Assembly: GCA_963807085.1 (NCBI GenBank)
Contig: CAWEBB010000032.1
Span: 186,001 to 250,000, forward strand
Length of the DNA stretch: 64,000 nucleotides
Direction: 5' to 3'
Source of the DNA: JACKII01 sp963807085
GTDB lineage: Bacteria > Pseudomonadota > Alphaproteobacteria > Bin95
Below, piece after piece: positions 26,906 to 36,182 of the stretch. Below the pieces are notes generated by a model. It was not told where the DNA came from. It did not search any database and worked only from the letters and a program-made list of their open reading frames with translations. Numbering within the stretch: position 1 is the first letter of the stretch; every line of letters starts with the position of its first letter. A program made the translations under genes and the position numbers.

Positions 26906-27745
26906 TTATGGTTTGCCGGCGATCAACGCACCGATTTCCTTGCCGCCGGTCGCCTCGCGCCGGAAGGTGAAAACACCCTCGGCCATCACTTCCTTGGCGG
27001 CCCGCAGAAAGGCGCTGTAGGCCGCGTTGGCGAAAGCGCCGCCGACACTGATGCGCTTCACACCGACTTCGGCGAGCTGTGCCACCGTGTTCCGGTCGAG
27101 CCCTGCCCCGACCAGCACGTTCACCGGCCGGTCGACCGACTGAACGACGCTGCGAACCTCGTCCAGGTTTGCCAGGCCCGGCGCATAGAGCACGTCCGCC
27201 CCGGCCTCCTGGTAGGCCTGCAGGCGTTTGATCGTGTCATCCAGGGCCGTTACGCCCCGGATATGGTTCTCCGCCCGCGCCACCAGCAAAAAGTCGTGCG
27301 GCAAGGCGCGCGCGGCCTCGGCGGCGGCTTGCACGCGCTCGACCGCCTCCTCCAGGCGCTGAATGCGCGGCTCGCCATTGTTGCGCGAGGCCGGATACCA
27401 ATCCTCGACCGAGCCGCCGACCAGCCCCGCCTCCGCGCCAATCCGGATGGTCTCGGCGACGCCCTCGGGCGTGTCGACAAAGCCGTCCTCCATGTCGGCG
27501 GCGAGCGGCAGGTCCGTCGCCGCGGCCAGCAGGCGGCAATGCTCCAGAAACGCTTCCCGCGTCACCTGGCCGTCCAGCAGTCCCATGCTCCAGGCCATGC
27601 CGCTGGATGTGGTTGTGAGCGCCTTGTAGCCAAGCCCGGCCAGGATCTTGGCCGAGCCAACATCCCAGGGGTTGGGAATGACGAAGATGCCGGGCTCCTC
27701 ATGCAGGACGCGGAAGGCTTGGGCTTTTCCGGTTTGGCTGAGCAT
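26906..27745 (-). CDS. Isocitrate lyase / phosphoenolpyruvate mutase family protein
   Basis: 279 residues forming one PEP-mutase-like barrel: FVIPNPWDVGSAKILAGLGYKAL near residue 21, LPLAADMEDGFVD near 79 and AGADVLYAPGL near 177. The key metal-binding acidic residues are present, but the KKCGH motif of isocitrate lyase proper is absent, so this is a small member of the superfamily (2-methylisocitrate lyase or related C-C or C-P lyase). Divergent from the Ldh-family gene, 89 bp between starts. Confidence 0.88.
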   Translation of the reverse strand: MLSQTGKAQAFRVLHEEPGIFVIPNPWDVGSAKILAGLGYKALTTTSSGMAWSMGLLDGQVTREAFLEHCRLLAAATDLPLAADMEDGFVDTPEGVAETIRIGAEAGLVGGSVEDWYPASRNNGEPRIQRLEEAVERVQAAAEAARALPHDFLLVARAENHIRGVTALDDTIKRLQAYQEAGADVLYAPGLANLDEVRSVVQSVDRPVNVLVGAGLDRNTVAQLAEVGVKRISVGGAFANAAYSAFLRAAKEVMAEGVFTFRREATGGKEIGALIAGKP

Positions 27746-27834
27746 TGGCTTGCGCTCCTATGGTTTGCTGACGTCTTGACCCGATCATGACAACATCGAT
27801 GATGCTGCCCAACTTGTAAATTGGAGGATCCTCG

Positions 27835-28930
27835 ATGGGTGTTGTGATACCCGTTGACCGGCTCAATGCCGTCATTACGCAGATTTTCGAGCACACAGCG
27901 TGCGGCCCGGCCGAAGCCAGGCTGATTGCCAAGTATCTGATCGACGCGAACCTGACCGGGCACGACAGCCACGGCGTGCTGCGCACCAGCCGCTATGTCA
28001 AGTGGCTGGATCAGGGCCTGTTCAAGGCCGGCCGCTCGATCAGGATCGTCAGCGAAAACGACGCCATGGCGATCATCGACGGCGAGTCGGGCATGGGCCA
28101 TTGGGTGGCGAACCAGGCGGTCAACTTCGGCATCGAAAAGGCCAAGGCCAACGGTTGCTACATCGTCGCGTTGCGCAATGCGGGCCACATCGGCCGCGTC
28201 GGCTCGTGGGCAATCAACGCGGCGGCGGAGGGGCTGGTCTCGATCCACTTCGCCAATGCACGCGGCAGCGTACTGGTGGCTCCGTTCGGCGGCACGGAAC
28301 GCCGCTTTTCCACTGCGCCCTTCTGTGTGGGCGTGCCGCGCAAGGGCAAGCCGCCGGTGATCCTGGACTTCGCTACCTCGATCGTCGCCGAGGGCAAGGT
28401 GATGGTTGCGGCCAAGGGCGGCAAGCCGCTGCCGGAGGGCGCGCTGATCGACGAAAGCGGCGCACTCTCAACCGCACCCGGAGACGCTGTACGGCAAGGC
28501 CGGCCCGGATGCGCCGGTGGATTTGCGGGACGGCAAGGGCGCGATCCGCGCGTTCGGCGACCACAAGGGCTCCGGCCTCGCGCTAATGTGCGAGCTGTTG
28601 GGCGGGGCGCTGACCGGCAATGGCACCGCCGGCCCACCGGGACGCCCATTTGCGAATGGGATGCTGTCGATCTACATCGACGCCGCCACCATGGACGACC
28701 AGGGCGGCTTCGCCGATGAGGTCGCCCAATACGTGGACTTCGTCCTATCGTCCAATCCGGCCGACCCTGCAAAGCCGGTGATGGTGCCGGGCGATCCTGA
28801 ACGCGCCACCGAAGCCGAACGGCGCGCCAACGGCATACCTTTGTCCGATGAAGCCTGGGCCTCCATCCAGGAAGCGGCCGCGCTGGTTGGCATCAACGAC
28901 GCTGATTTCGCCGCTACCGCGGGGCTTTAG
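27835..28930 (+). pseudogene. Ldh family malate/L-lactate/ureidoglycolate-type dehydrogenase with a single frameshift
   Basis: Begins MGVVIPVDRLNAVITQIFEHT with a TTGGAGGATC site; contains the family landmarks LTGHDSHGVLRTSRYVKWLD, ALRNAGHIGRVG, and, in the second half, GDHKGSGLALMCELL. A one-base insertion (the C at about 28475, in ACCGCACCCGG) moves the frame: without it the protein would read STDPETLYGKAGPDAP, exactly as in the family. The remainder continues in frame 28476-28930. About 364 residues in all if repaired. Could be a genuine decayed gene or a sequencing/assembly error. It is divergently placed to the PEP-mutase-like gene. Confidence 0.85.
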
Positions 28931-29036
28931 GTGCATCACCGTGAGCCTGCGTTTGTTAGATGTGCGCGAAGGGCGTTTATGATAGTATGCCACAGAAACG
29001 ATAGAACGCCTGCGCCACAAGCTGGGAGAGGACACC

Positions 29037-29456
29037 ATGTCAGCGTTTGAAAATGCGAAGCAATTTTTAGAGGCCTGTGATGCGGGTAAAGGATGGGAGG
29101 GCTGCAAGGACTACGCCGCGAGCGATGCATCGTTTACGTGTCAGGCGGACGCGCTGGCCGATGTCTCCACGGTCGAGGACTATTGCGAGTGGATGCGACG
29201 CTTGATTGAGGAGCCGATGCCGGACGCCAGCTATACGCTTCATGCCGCGTCGTTCGACGAAGCCAACAATGCCGCCATCTTCGCGGCCACCTTTCACGCG
29301 ACACATACCGCCGAGGGTGGTCCTGTCCCCGCGACCTTCAACAAAACAAATACTGACTACGTCTATGTTTTAAAGATGAATGGCGAGGGCAAGGTTCAGA
29401 AGATGAGGAAGATCTGGAATGACGCATACGCCCTGTCAGAACTTGGCTGGGCGTAG
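29037..29456 (+). CDS. NTF2/SnoaL-like small protein
   Basis: 139 residues beginning MSAFENAKQFLEACDAGKGWEGCKD. The alternation of an N-terminal helix, a hydrophobic WMRRLIE helix, then strands (SYTLHAASFDEANNAAIFAATFHATHT) and YVYVLKMNGEGKVQKMRKIWND resembles the NTF2-like fold (SnoaL-type), but no catalytic motif is obvious. Function unknown. It is 65 bp before the methyltransferase on the same strand. The start has a GGGAGAGG site. Confidence 0.7.
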   Translation: MSAFENAKQFLEACDAGKGWEGCKDYAASDASFTCQADALADVSTVEDYCEWMRRLIEEPMPDASYTLHAASFDEANNAAIFAATFHATHTAEGGPVPATFNKTNTDYVYVLKMNGEGKVQKMRKIWNDAYALSELGWA

Positions 29457-29521
29457 AACCCTGGGAATGGCGGGTTGCTTGCTGAGCGCGGGCTTGGTGG
29501 CAGCACAGAAAGGAACAAACC

Positions 29522-30391
29522 ATGACCACAGTATCCGCACGCGATGCGCCCAACGCTGGCGAGGCTGCCTTTTGGGCATCGCAGGGCGGGCAGAAATGGG
29601 TCGACTACCAGGAAAGCCTGGACCGGCTATATGGCGGCATCACCGAGGCGCTGCTGCGGGAGGCAGCACCGCAGCCGGGGGAACACGTGCTGGATCTGGG
29701 CTGCGGAACTGGTGCCACGACTTTCGCCTTCTCAAAGCACATCGCTCCCGATGGCACCATCACCGGCCTGGACTTTTCGCCTGTGATGCTCGGGCTTGCG
29801 CGTATTCGCGCTGAGAATCCCGGCACCGCCGGCCTGACCTTTCGGGAGGCTGACGCGCAAACCTTCCCGTTCGAGCCGGATTCGTACAATTTGCTGGTCT
29901 CGCGCTTCGGCTGCATGTTTTTCAATAATCCGGTGCAAGCATTTCGAAACCTTCGCTCCGCCTTGCGTCCTGGCGCACGGGTTCGGCTCGCAACCTGGGC
30001 AGCAATGGCGGAAAATCCGTGGATGGCCATTCCACGGGACATCGCCGTTGCACGTCTGGGAGCGCCGCCAAAGGCAGCGCCGACCGCGCCGGGGCCTTTC
30101 GCCTTCGCCGACCCGGGTTATGCCATGGGCATCCTGACAGAGGCGGGCTATATGGGTGTTGAAGCCGCACCGCTCCGCGTCGAACTGGTGGCACCTGACA
30201 CAATCGAGGAGGCAGGAAGGCTGGCATCCGAGGTAGGGCCTGTCGCTCGAGTCATACTAGCTAGGAACGGGACGGCGGAGGACGCTGCGGCCATTGCCGA
30301 AGCCGTTACCGCGGCACTTTTGCCTTACAGGCGGCCGGACGGAATCCGCGTGCCGGCGGCACTCCACCTATTCTCGGCCCGGCGCCCGTAA
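29522..30391 (+). CDS. Class I SAM-dependent methyltransferase
   Basis: 289 residues. SAM motif VLDLGCGTGATTFAF at about residue 56, GLDFSPVMLGLAR (acidic ribose-binding Asp) near 83, DAQTFPFEPDSYNLLVSRFG near 112. Fits the UbiE/Menaquinone-type class. Substrate unknown. Start ATG at 29522 has GAAAGGA upstream. Confidence 0.9.
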   Translation: MTTVSARDAPNAGEAAFWASQGGQKWVDYQESLDRLYGGITEALLREAAPQPGEHVLDLGCGTGATTFAFSKHIAPDGTITGLDFSPVMLGLARIRAENPGTAGLTFREADAQTFPFEPDSYNLLVSRFGCMFFNNPVQAFRNLRSALRPGARVRLATWAAMAENPWMAIPRDIAVARLGAPPKAAPTAPGPFAFADPGYAMGILTEAGYMGVEAAPLRVELVAPDTIEEAGRLASEVGPVARVILARNGTAEDAAAIAEAVTAALLPYRRPDGIRVPAALHLFSARRP

Positions 30392-30415
30392 AGTTCGAGC
30401 GCCCTTAAGCTAATC

Positions 30416-31273
30416 TCAGTCCGTCTGCAGCCGCCAGACCTTGCCGTCGCGCTTCAGGTGCCCGGCGGTGGGGGTGTGGAAGTGGGTGCCGATGACCAGC
30501 GTCAGCGTGTCGGCTAGGCGGTTGTACATGTTCAAACGCGTCGCATAGCCTTGGGCAACGTCCCAATCGGGTGCGCTCGGCCATTCCGGGTGCGCGAACT
30601 GACAGGGATGGTGCAGGAAGTCCCCGGTGATGATCGCGCTCTCGCCGTCGCTCTCGATCATGACGCTGGCGTGGCCGGGCGTGTGGCCGGGGGTCGGGAT
30701 CAGGCGCACCTCCGGGCAGAGCGCATGGTCTTGCGTTACGAGCGTTTGCAGGCCGGCCTCGACAATGGGCGTGACCGAGTCTGTCATCACCTGGTGCTGG
30801 CCGTCCCGGTCGTGAGTCATCCAGTGATTGTATTCCTTCTCGCCGAACAGATACTGGGCGTTTTTGAAGGTCGGAACCCATTTGCCGCCCTCCCATTTCG
30901 TATTCCAGCCGACATGGTCGATATGCAGATGGGTGCAGAGCACCGTATCTATGCTGTCTGCCGGATAGCCCGCCGCCTCCAGGTCTTGCAGAAAGGCCGT
31001 CTGGAGCTTGTTCCAGGCGGGCACGGCCCGTTCCTTGTCGTTGCCGACGCAGGTATCCACGATGATCCTGCGCTCGCCCGTGTCGATGACCAGCGAGTGA
31101 ATGGCGCCGCGCATGCGGCCTTCCTCGTCCGCGAAATTCGGATAAAGCCAGTCGATCTCTTTCAACTTGTCTTTGGTCGCATCGGGAATGATGCGGGACA
31201 TGCCGCCGGTGGCTTCGATTTCCACAATTCGGGTGATTTTGACCGCGCCAACGCGCCAGACTTCGCCGACCAT
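30416..31273 (-). CDS. MBL-fold metallo-hydrolase
   Basis: 285 residues. Zinc-binding motif THLHIDHVGW is near residue 115, HTPGHASV near 180, and GDFLHHP supplies the following ligands. It begins with MVGEVWRVGAVKITRIVEIEA. Members hydrolyse lactones, esters or thioesters; AHL-lactonase-like activity is possible but unsupported. It is divergent from the DUF4169 gene. Confidence 0.9.
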   Translation of the reverse strand: MVGEVWRVGAVKITRIVEIEATGGMSRIIPDATKDKLKEIDWLYPNFADEEGRMRGAIHSLVIDTGERRIIVDTCVGNDKERAVPAWNKLQTAFLQDLEAAGYPADSIDTVLCTHLHIDHVGWNTKWEGGKWVPTFKNAQYLFGEKEYNHWMTHDRDGQHQVMTDSVTPIVEAGLQTLVTQDHALCPEVRLIPTPGHTPGHASVMIESDGESAIITGDFLHHPCQFAHPEWPSAPDWDVAQGYATRLNMYNRLADTLTLVIGTHFHTPTAGHLKRDGKVWRLQTD

Positions 31274-31366
31274 GAACTTACCTCATGCTAAGGGTTTTCA
31301 TACCAAATGTTTAGGGGCAGGGTACACTCGGATCGGATGGTCACGCCATGCCTTATCGGAGGAAAG

Positions 31367-31567
31367 ATGGCCGAAATCGTACACCTCAACCGCGCGCGCA
31401 AGGCAAAGGCGCGGGCGGGGAAGGAAACCAGGGCTGCCGCCAAGCGGGCAAAACACGGCCGGACCAAGGTGGAGAAGGCGCGAGAACGGTTGGAAGGCGA
31501 GCGTGCGCGGCAGGTCGTGGATGGGGCGCAACGCAAGCCTGACGATGGTGCGGGAACGGTGGACTGA
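31367..31567 (+). CDS. DUF4169 family protein
   Basis: 66 residues from ATG at 31367, behind a strong GGAGGAAAG site; the frame is open earlier but the family starts MAEIVHLNRARKAKARAGKE. The protein is rich in Ala, Arg and Lys (AAAKRAKHGRTKVEKARERLE), a likely nucleic-acid-binding or structural helix. Function unknown. Confidence 0.85.
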   Translation: MAEIVHLNRARKAKARAGKETRAAAKRAKHGRTKVEKARERLEGERARQVVDGAQRKPDDGAGTVD

Positions 31568-31635
31568 TCATTGGGATAGGAGGCCAGCATCTGCGCGTCC
31601 TCCTGGCGGCGATGGCTCCCTTTCCGAAAGACGAG

Positions 31636-31710
31636 TGGCTGGGGTGGCTGGATTCGAACCAGCGCATGGCGGCACCAAAAGCCGCTGCCTTACCGCTTGG
31701 CTACACCCCA
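31636..31710 (-). tRNA. tRNA-Gln (TTG)
   Basis: 75 nt including CCA. Acceptor arm TGGGGTG (complement of 31704-31710) pairs with CACCCCA; the anticodon loop is TTTTGGT (complement of 31674-31680) with TTG at 31676-31678; the T-loop GGTTCGAATCC is canonical. Confidence 0.96.
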
Positions 31711-32157
31711 ATCGCCCGCGCCGCGTTTCAGCTGCGAGGAGCAGTGATATGCCAGCACTGCCTGTTCAATTCAAGCCCGAAGGCTTGCATCTGAAGGCGG
31801 CTGGTCTGATTGTTCCGTTGAGACCTTCGACCGCCGTTCAAGGTTTTCGTTCGCATAATACCAATACACTCGTTCATAAAATATGGATTATAGGTGGTTA
31901 TCTCGCGAAAATTCGGGCGGAGCACCCGCCGATCCGGCTGAACGACCTGGTCACCCATGCTGCCGGGCTGCCGCCGCATACCTACAGTTGATGGCCGGAG
32001 CATCCGGCTGAGCCCTCCGGCCGCAGCGCATGCACGCGCCTGACGGGATGCTCGAGGAGATGGGTGCGAGATGTGTGCGAAGACAGGGCTTGAAAACCGG
32101 AGGGAATTACTCCAATTAAACCGTATCGTTCCAGTACGGATTGGATTTCGCGGCCCC
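31711..32157. other. 447-bp intergenic stretch with a remnant of a serine beta-lactamase-type gene
   Basis: No intact gene is visible. Positions 31893-31991 read, in one frame, EHPPIRLNDLVTHAAGLPPHTYS then stop, which resembles the DLLTHTSGLP box of class C beta-lactamase/esterase family proteins. The stretch lacks a start and a SxxK motif. The section close to 32100 precedes the suf operon and should hold its promoter; a small inverted repeat CCGTA...TACGG lies at 32121-32139. Confidence 0.35.
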
Positions 32158-32613
32158 ATGTTCCGCATGAGCAAGATGACAGATTACGGCGTTGTCGTTC
32201 TGGGCCTGCTGGCCGGCAAGCGCGAAAGGCTGGTGAGTGCGCCCGAAATCGCGGAGGGCACCGGCCTGCCCGGCGCGACGGTCAGCCAGGTGTTGAAGAC
32301 CTTGGGGGCGGCCGGCTTGGTGGCCTCGCATCGCGGCGCGCGCGGCGGCTATGAACTGGCGAGAGAGCCCGATCAGGTCACCGTGCGCGAACTGGTAGTG
32401 GCCTTCGAAGGGCCGCTCGCCGTGACCGCCTGCGTCGAAGGGGCGGAGGAGAGTTGCGCCGTTGAACCGCTTTGCCTGCTGGCTGGTGGCTGGGAGCAGG
32501 TGAACAGCGCCATCCGAACCGCGCTGGACAGCGTTACACTGGCGGATCTGCTCCGCCCGATCACCCATTTTGGGCGGCACGATGCCGCCGTCAAACCGGA
32601 GGCACGTCCATGA
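32158..32613 (+). CDS. SUF system Fe-S cluster assembly regulator (Rrf2 family, SufR-like)
   Basis: 151 residues from ATG at 32158; upstream open frame is not part of the family. Winged helix MFRMSKMTDYGVVVLGLLAG...PGATVSQVLKTLGAAGLVASHRGARGGYELAR, followed by the cysteines in TACVEGAEESCAVEPLC that hold an Fe-S cluster. It should sense Fe-S status and repress or activate the suf operon. ATGA overlap (stop TGA at 32611-32613, sufB ATG at 32610) shows translational coupling. Confidence 0.93.
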   Translation: MFRMSKMTDYGVVVLGLLAGKRERLVSAPEIAEGTGLPGATVSQVLKTLGAAGLVASHRGARGGYELAREPDQVTVRELVVAFEGPLAVTACVEGAEESCAVEPLCLLAGGWEQVNSAIRTALDSVTLADLLRPITHFGRHDAAVKPEARP

Positions 32614-34076
32614 ACGCGACCACCGACACTATTCAACAGGTCGAAAACCTGGCAGGCGAAGGCTACAAATACGGCTTCTTCACCGATATCGAGATGGATA
32701 TGGCCCCCAAGGGCCTTTCCGAAGACGTCATCCGCTTCATTTCCGCCAAAAAGGAAGAGCCGGAATGGATGCTGGAATGGCGCCTGAAGGCCTATCGCCA
32801 TTGGCTGACCATGGAAATGCCGTCGTGGCAGAAGCTCGACCTGCCGGAAATCGACTATCAGGAAGCCTACTACTACGCGGCGCCGAAGTCGAAGGCCGAC
32901 GGCCCGAAAAGCCTCGACGAGGTCGATCCGGAACTGCTTCGCACCTATGAGAAGCTCGGCATTCCGCTGAAAGAGCAGGAAGTGCTGGCCGGCGTGGCCA
33001 ATGTCGCGGTCGATGCGGTGTTCGACAGCGTTTCGGTCGCGACCACGTTCAAGAAAAAGCTGAACGATGCGGGCGTGATATTCTGCCCGATCTCCGAAGC
33101 AATTCAAAACCATCCGGAACTGGTGAAGAAGTACCTGGGCACCGTCGTGCCCTACACCGACAACTTTTTCGCGACGTTGAACTGCGCGGTATTCACGGAT
33201 GGCAGCTTCGTCTACATCCCGCCGGGCGTGCGCTGCCCGATGGAACTTTCCACTTATTTCCGCATCAACGCCATGAACACCGGCCAGTTCGAGCGGACGC
33301 TGATCATCGCCGACGAAGGCTCCTATGTCAGCTACCTGGAGGGCTGCACCGCGCCGCAGCGGGACGAGAACCAACTGCACGCTGCGGTGGTGGAACTGGT
33401 GGCGCTTGGTGATGCGGAAATCAAATATTCCACCGTCCAGAACTGGTATCCGGGCGACGAGGAAGGCAAGGGCGGCATCTTCAATTTCGTCACCAAGCGC
33501 GGCATCTGCCGCGGCGACCGCTCCAAGATCTCCTGGACCCAGGTGGAGACGGGGTCGGCGGCGACCTGGAAATATCCGTCCTGCATCCTGCATGGCGACG
33601 ATACGGTGGGCGAGTTCTATTCCATCGCCATCACCAACAACTTCCAGCAGGCCGACACGGGCACAAAGATGATCCATCGGGGCGCGCGCTCGAAATCGCG
33701 CATCATCTCCAAGGGCATCTCGGCCGGCCGGGCACACAACACCTATCGCGGATTGGTGCGGATGACGCCCAAGGCTCATGGGGCGCGGAACTATACCCAA
33801 TGCGACTCGCTACTGATCGGTGACCGCTGCGGCGCACACACGTTCCCCTATATCGAGTCGCAGAACCGGTCTGCGCGGGTCGAGCATGAGGCGACGACTT
33901 CGAAGATTTCCGAAGACCAGATGTTCTACTGCCAGTCCCGCGGCATCGACGAGGAAGAGGCGGTTGCCCTGATCGTGAACGGCTTTTGCCGGGAAGTGCT
34001 GCAACACCTGCCGATGGAGTTCGCCGTTGAGGCGCAGAAGCTGGTCGGCATCTCACTTGAAGGAAGCGTGGGCTGA
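32610..34076 (+). CDS. sufB: Fe-S cluster scaffold subunit SufB
   Basis: 488 residues. Starts MNATTDTIQQVENL, with the typical YKYGFFTDIEMD entrance, PPGVRCPMELSTYFRIN near 220 and the C-terminal SKISEDQMFYCQSRGIDEEEAV box near 430-450. Forms the SufBC2D scaffold on which Fe-S clusters are built. The start overlaps the regulator gene. The gap to sufC (124 bp) contains a hairpin repeat instead of the usual close spacing. Confidence 0.97.
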   Translation: MNATTDTIQQVENLAGEGYKYGFFTDIEMDMAPKGLSEDVIRFISAKKEEPEWMLEWRLKAYRHWLTMEMPSWQKLDLPEIDYQEAYYYAAPKSKADGPKSLDEVDPELLRTYEKLGIPLKEQEVLAGVANVAVDAVFDSVSVATTFKKKLNDAGVIFCPISEAIQNHPELVKKYLGTVVPYTDNFFATLNCAVFTDGSFVYIPPGVRCPMELSTYFRINAMNTGQFERTLIIADEGSYVSYLEGCTAPQRDENQLHAAVVELVALGDAEIKYSTVQNWYPGDEEGKGGIFNFVTKRGICRGDRSKISWTQVETGSAATWKYPSCILHGDDTVGEFYSIAITNNFQQADTGTKMIHRGARSKSRIISKGISAGRAHNTYRGLVRMTPKAHGARNYTQCDSLLIGDRCGAHTFPYIESQNRSARVEHEATTSKISEDQMFYCQSRGIDEEEAVALIVNGFCREVLQHLPMEFAVEAQKLVGISLEGSVG

Positions 34077-34128
34077 TGCCCCACCCTTTCCCCCACCCTT
34101 TCCATTGTCATCCTGTTGCCTTGGCCCG

Positions 34129-34190
34129 GAGCCTGTCGAAGGGTGAAGGCACCAAAACCAAAGACACCCTTCGACTAGCTCAGGGTGAGG
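34129..34190. repeat. Dispersed hairpin repeat copy 2, inside the suf operon
   Basis: The arm GAGCCTGTCGAAGGGTG (34129-34145) pairs, apart from two mismatches, with CACCCTTCGACTAGCTC (34165-34181), making a roughly 17-bp hairpin with a 19-nt loop. The right end continues AGGGTGAGGA, which appears to provide the ribosome site for sufC. Confidence 0.75.
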
Positions 34191-34200
34191 ACCGGTAAGA

Positions 34201-34950
34201 ATGCTGAACATCAAAAATCTACACGCCACCGTCGACGGCAAGGAAATCCTGAAAGGCTTGGACCTGCATATTCCCGACGGCGAGGTGCACGCGATGATGG
34301 GGCCGAACGGCTCCGGCAAAAGCACGCTCGCCTATGTGCTGGCGGGCCGTGACGGCTATGAGGTTACGGACGGCTCGGTCGAGTACAAGGGTCAGGATCT
34401 GTTGGATATGAAGCCCGACGAGCGCGCGGCTGCCGGCGTGTTCCTGGCGTTCCAGTACCCCGTGGAGATTCCGGGCGTGACCGGCACGACCTTCATGCGC
34501 ACCGCGGTGAACGCCGTTCGGCGTGCGCGCGGCGAGCAGGAACTGGACGGCATGGCCTTCGTCAAGGCAGCCCGGGCCAAGATCAAGGAATTGGGCATGA
34601 CCGACGAGGTGCTGAAGCGCGCCGTCAATGTCGGTTTCTCTGGCGGCGAGAAAAAGCGCAACGAAATGCTGCAAATGGCCATGCTGGAGCCGAGCTTCGC
34701 CGTGTTGGACGAGACCAACTCGGGCCTGGACATCGACGCGTTGCGGATCGTGGCGGAGGGCGTGAACGCGCTGCGCAGTCCCGACCGCTCCATGCTGGTT
34801 ATCACGCACTATCAGCGTCTGCTCGACTATATCGTGCCGGACGTGGTGCATGTGCTTTCCAACGGCCGCATCATCAAAAGCGGCGGCGCAGAGCTTGCGC
34901 ACCGGCTGGAAGCGGAAGGCTATGCCGATATGATCGAGGAGGCCGCTTAG
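34201..34950 (+). CDS. sufC: Fe-S assembly ATPase SufC
   Basis: 249 residues, ABC ATPase fold. Walker A GPNGSGKST near 38, Q-loop FLAFQYP near 82, signature GFSGGEKKRNE near 144, and the Walker B/DETNSGLDIDALRIV near 170, with H-loop VITHYQRL. It powers conformational changes of the SufB-SufD scaffold. Start ATG at 34201 uses the TGAGGACC of the upstream repeat as ribosome site. sufD begins 2 bp after its stop. Confidence 0.97.
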   Translation: MLNIKNLHATVDGKEILKGLDLHIPDGEVHAMMGPNGSGKSTLAYVLAGRDGYEVTDGSVEYKGQDLLDMKPDERAAAGVFLAFQYPVEIPGVTGTTFMRTAVNAVRRARGEQELDGMAFVKAARAKIKELGMTDEVLKRAVNVGFSGGEKKRNEMLQMAMLEPSFAVLDETNSGLDIDALRIVAEGVNALRSPDRSMLVITHYQRLLDYIVPDVVHVLSNGRIIKSGGAELAHRLEAEGYADMIEEAA

Positions 34951-34952
34951 TC

Positions 34953-36182
34953 ATGGCTGCACCCGCCCGTAAATTCGGTGTGGAGGCATTCCGGGAGGCG
35001 TTGGACAGCGCCGCCCCGGCCGCCCGGCAGCAGGCGTTCGCCCGCTTTGCCGAAACCGGCCTGCCGCACCACAAGATCGAAGCCTGGAAATACACCAGTC
35101 TGGTGCATCTGGCGCGGACCGATTTCCAGCCCGCCCCGGCCAATTTCGACCTGACCGGCCCGCTGCCCGCCCGCCTGGGCGACGCGGCACGCGTGGTGTT
35201 CGTCAATGGCCGCTACTCAGATATGCTGTCGGATGCGCCGGTAGCGGGCCACGTGCCGCTCGCGCAGTCCAAGGTGACGTTCAGCCTGGGCGACGAAGCC
35301 GAGGATGACCCAATGCTGGCGCTGGCGGCCGCCATCGCCGAAGACGGCGCGGTCCTAACATTGGACGGCAGCTCCGGCCCCATCGAACTGCTCTATGTCA
35401 CGGCGCCCGGCGCCTCGCCGCAGATGGCGCACCTGCGCAACCGCATTGAGGTGACCGGCGGGGAAGTGACGGTGATCGAGCGCCATGTCGTGATGGCCGA
35501 CGGTGAGGCGACGCTGACCAACGGCATCACCGAGGTCGTGCTGGCCGAAGGGGCGCGGCTCGATCACGTGAAGCTCCAGAACGAGGCGGCCAACGCAAAT
35601 CACGTCTGGCATCATGTCGTCACCGTTCCAGCCGAGGCCAACTATATCAACTATGTGGTAAGCGTCGGCGGTGCATTGGCCCGTAACCGCGTCACCGCCT
35701 ATCTGGTGGGTGAAAACGCGCATTGCACGCTGGACGGCGCCTATGCCGGCCGCGAGCGGCAGCACCTGGATCATACCTCCAAGATCGTGCACGCCGTCGC
35801 CGACACCACCAGCCGCCAAGTCTACAAGGGCGTGCTGGACGACCGCGCTCGCGGCGTGTTCCAGGGCCATATTGTGGTCGCGGAGGACGCGCAACGCACG
35901 GACGGGCACCAGCTCAACCGTGCCTTGCTGTTGAGCGATCACGCGGAGATCAACTCCAAGCCTATGCTGGAGATTTATGCCGACGACGTGAAGTGCTCCC
36001 ATGGTGCAACGGCGGGCGATCTGGACGATCGGCAGCTGTTCTATCTGGAATCGCGCGGCATCCCGGAAGAGGAAGCCCGCCGGCTGCTGGTCGAGGCCTT
36101 CCTTTCCGAAACCGTCGACGCCATTCCCTTCGAGCCCGCCCGGGAGGCGGCCGTCGCCCTCGTTCAGGAGCACCTGGCCTAA
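34953..36182 (+). CDS. sufD: Fe-S cluster scaffold subunit SufD
   Basis: 409 residues. Begins MAAPARKFGVEAFREALDS, and the beta-helix core includes HHKIEAWKYTSL, FQGHIVVAEDAQRTDGHQ and the CSHGATAGDLDDRQLFYLESRGI signature near 350. Partner of SufB in the SufBC2D complex. Stop TAA overlaps the sufS start by 1 bp (36182). Confidence 0.96.
   Translation: MAAPARKFGVEAFREALDSAAPAARQQAFARFAETGLPHHKIEAWKYTSLVHLARTDFQPAPANFDLTGPLPARLGDAARVVFVNGRYSDMLSDAPVAGHVPLAQSKVTFSLGDEAEDDPMLALAAAIAEDGAVLTLDGSSGPIELLYVTAPGASPQMAHLRNRIEVTGGEVTVIERHVVMADGEATLTNGITEVVLAEGARLDHVKLQNEAANANHVWHHVVTVPAEANYINYVVSVGGALARNRVTAYLVGENAHCTLDGAYAGRERQHLDHTSKIVHAVADTTSRQVYKGVLDDRARGVFQGHIVVAEDAQRTDGHQLNRALLLSDHAEINSKPMLEIYADDVKCSHGATAGDLDDRQLFYLESRGIPEEEARRLLVEAFLSETVDAIPFEPAREAAVALVQEHLA

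Noticed and set aside
32121..32139. CCGTA...TACGG inverted repeat as a SufR/IscR site
   Set aside because: Only 5-bp arms and no match to a known consensus; chance is likely.
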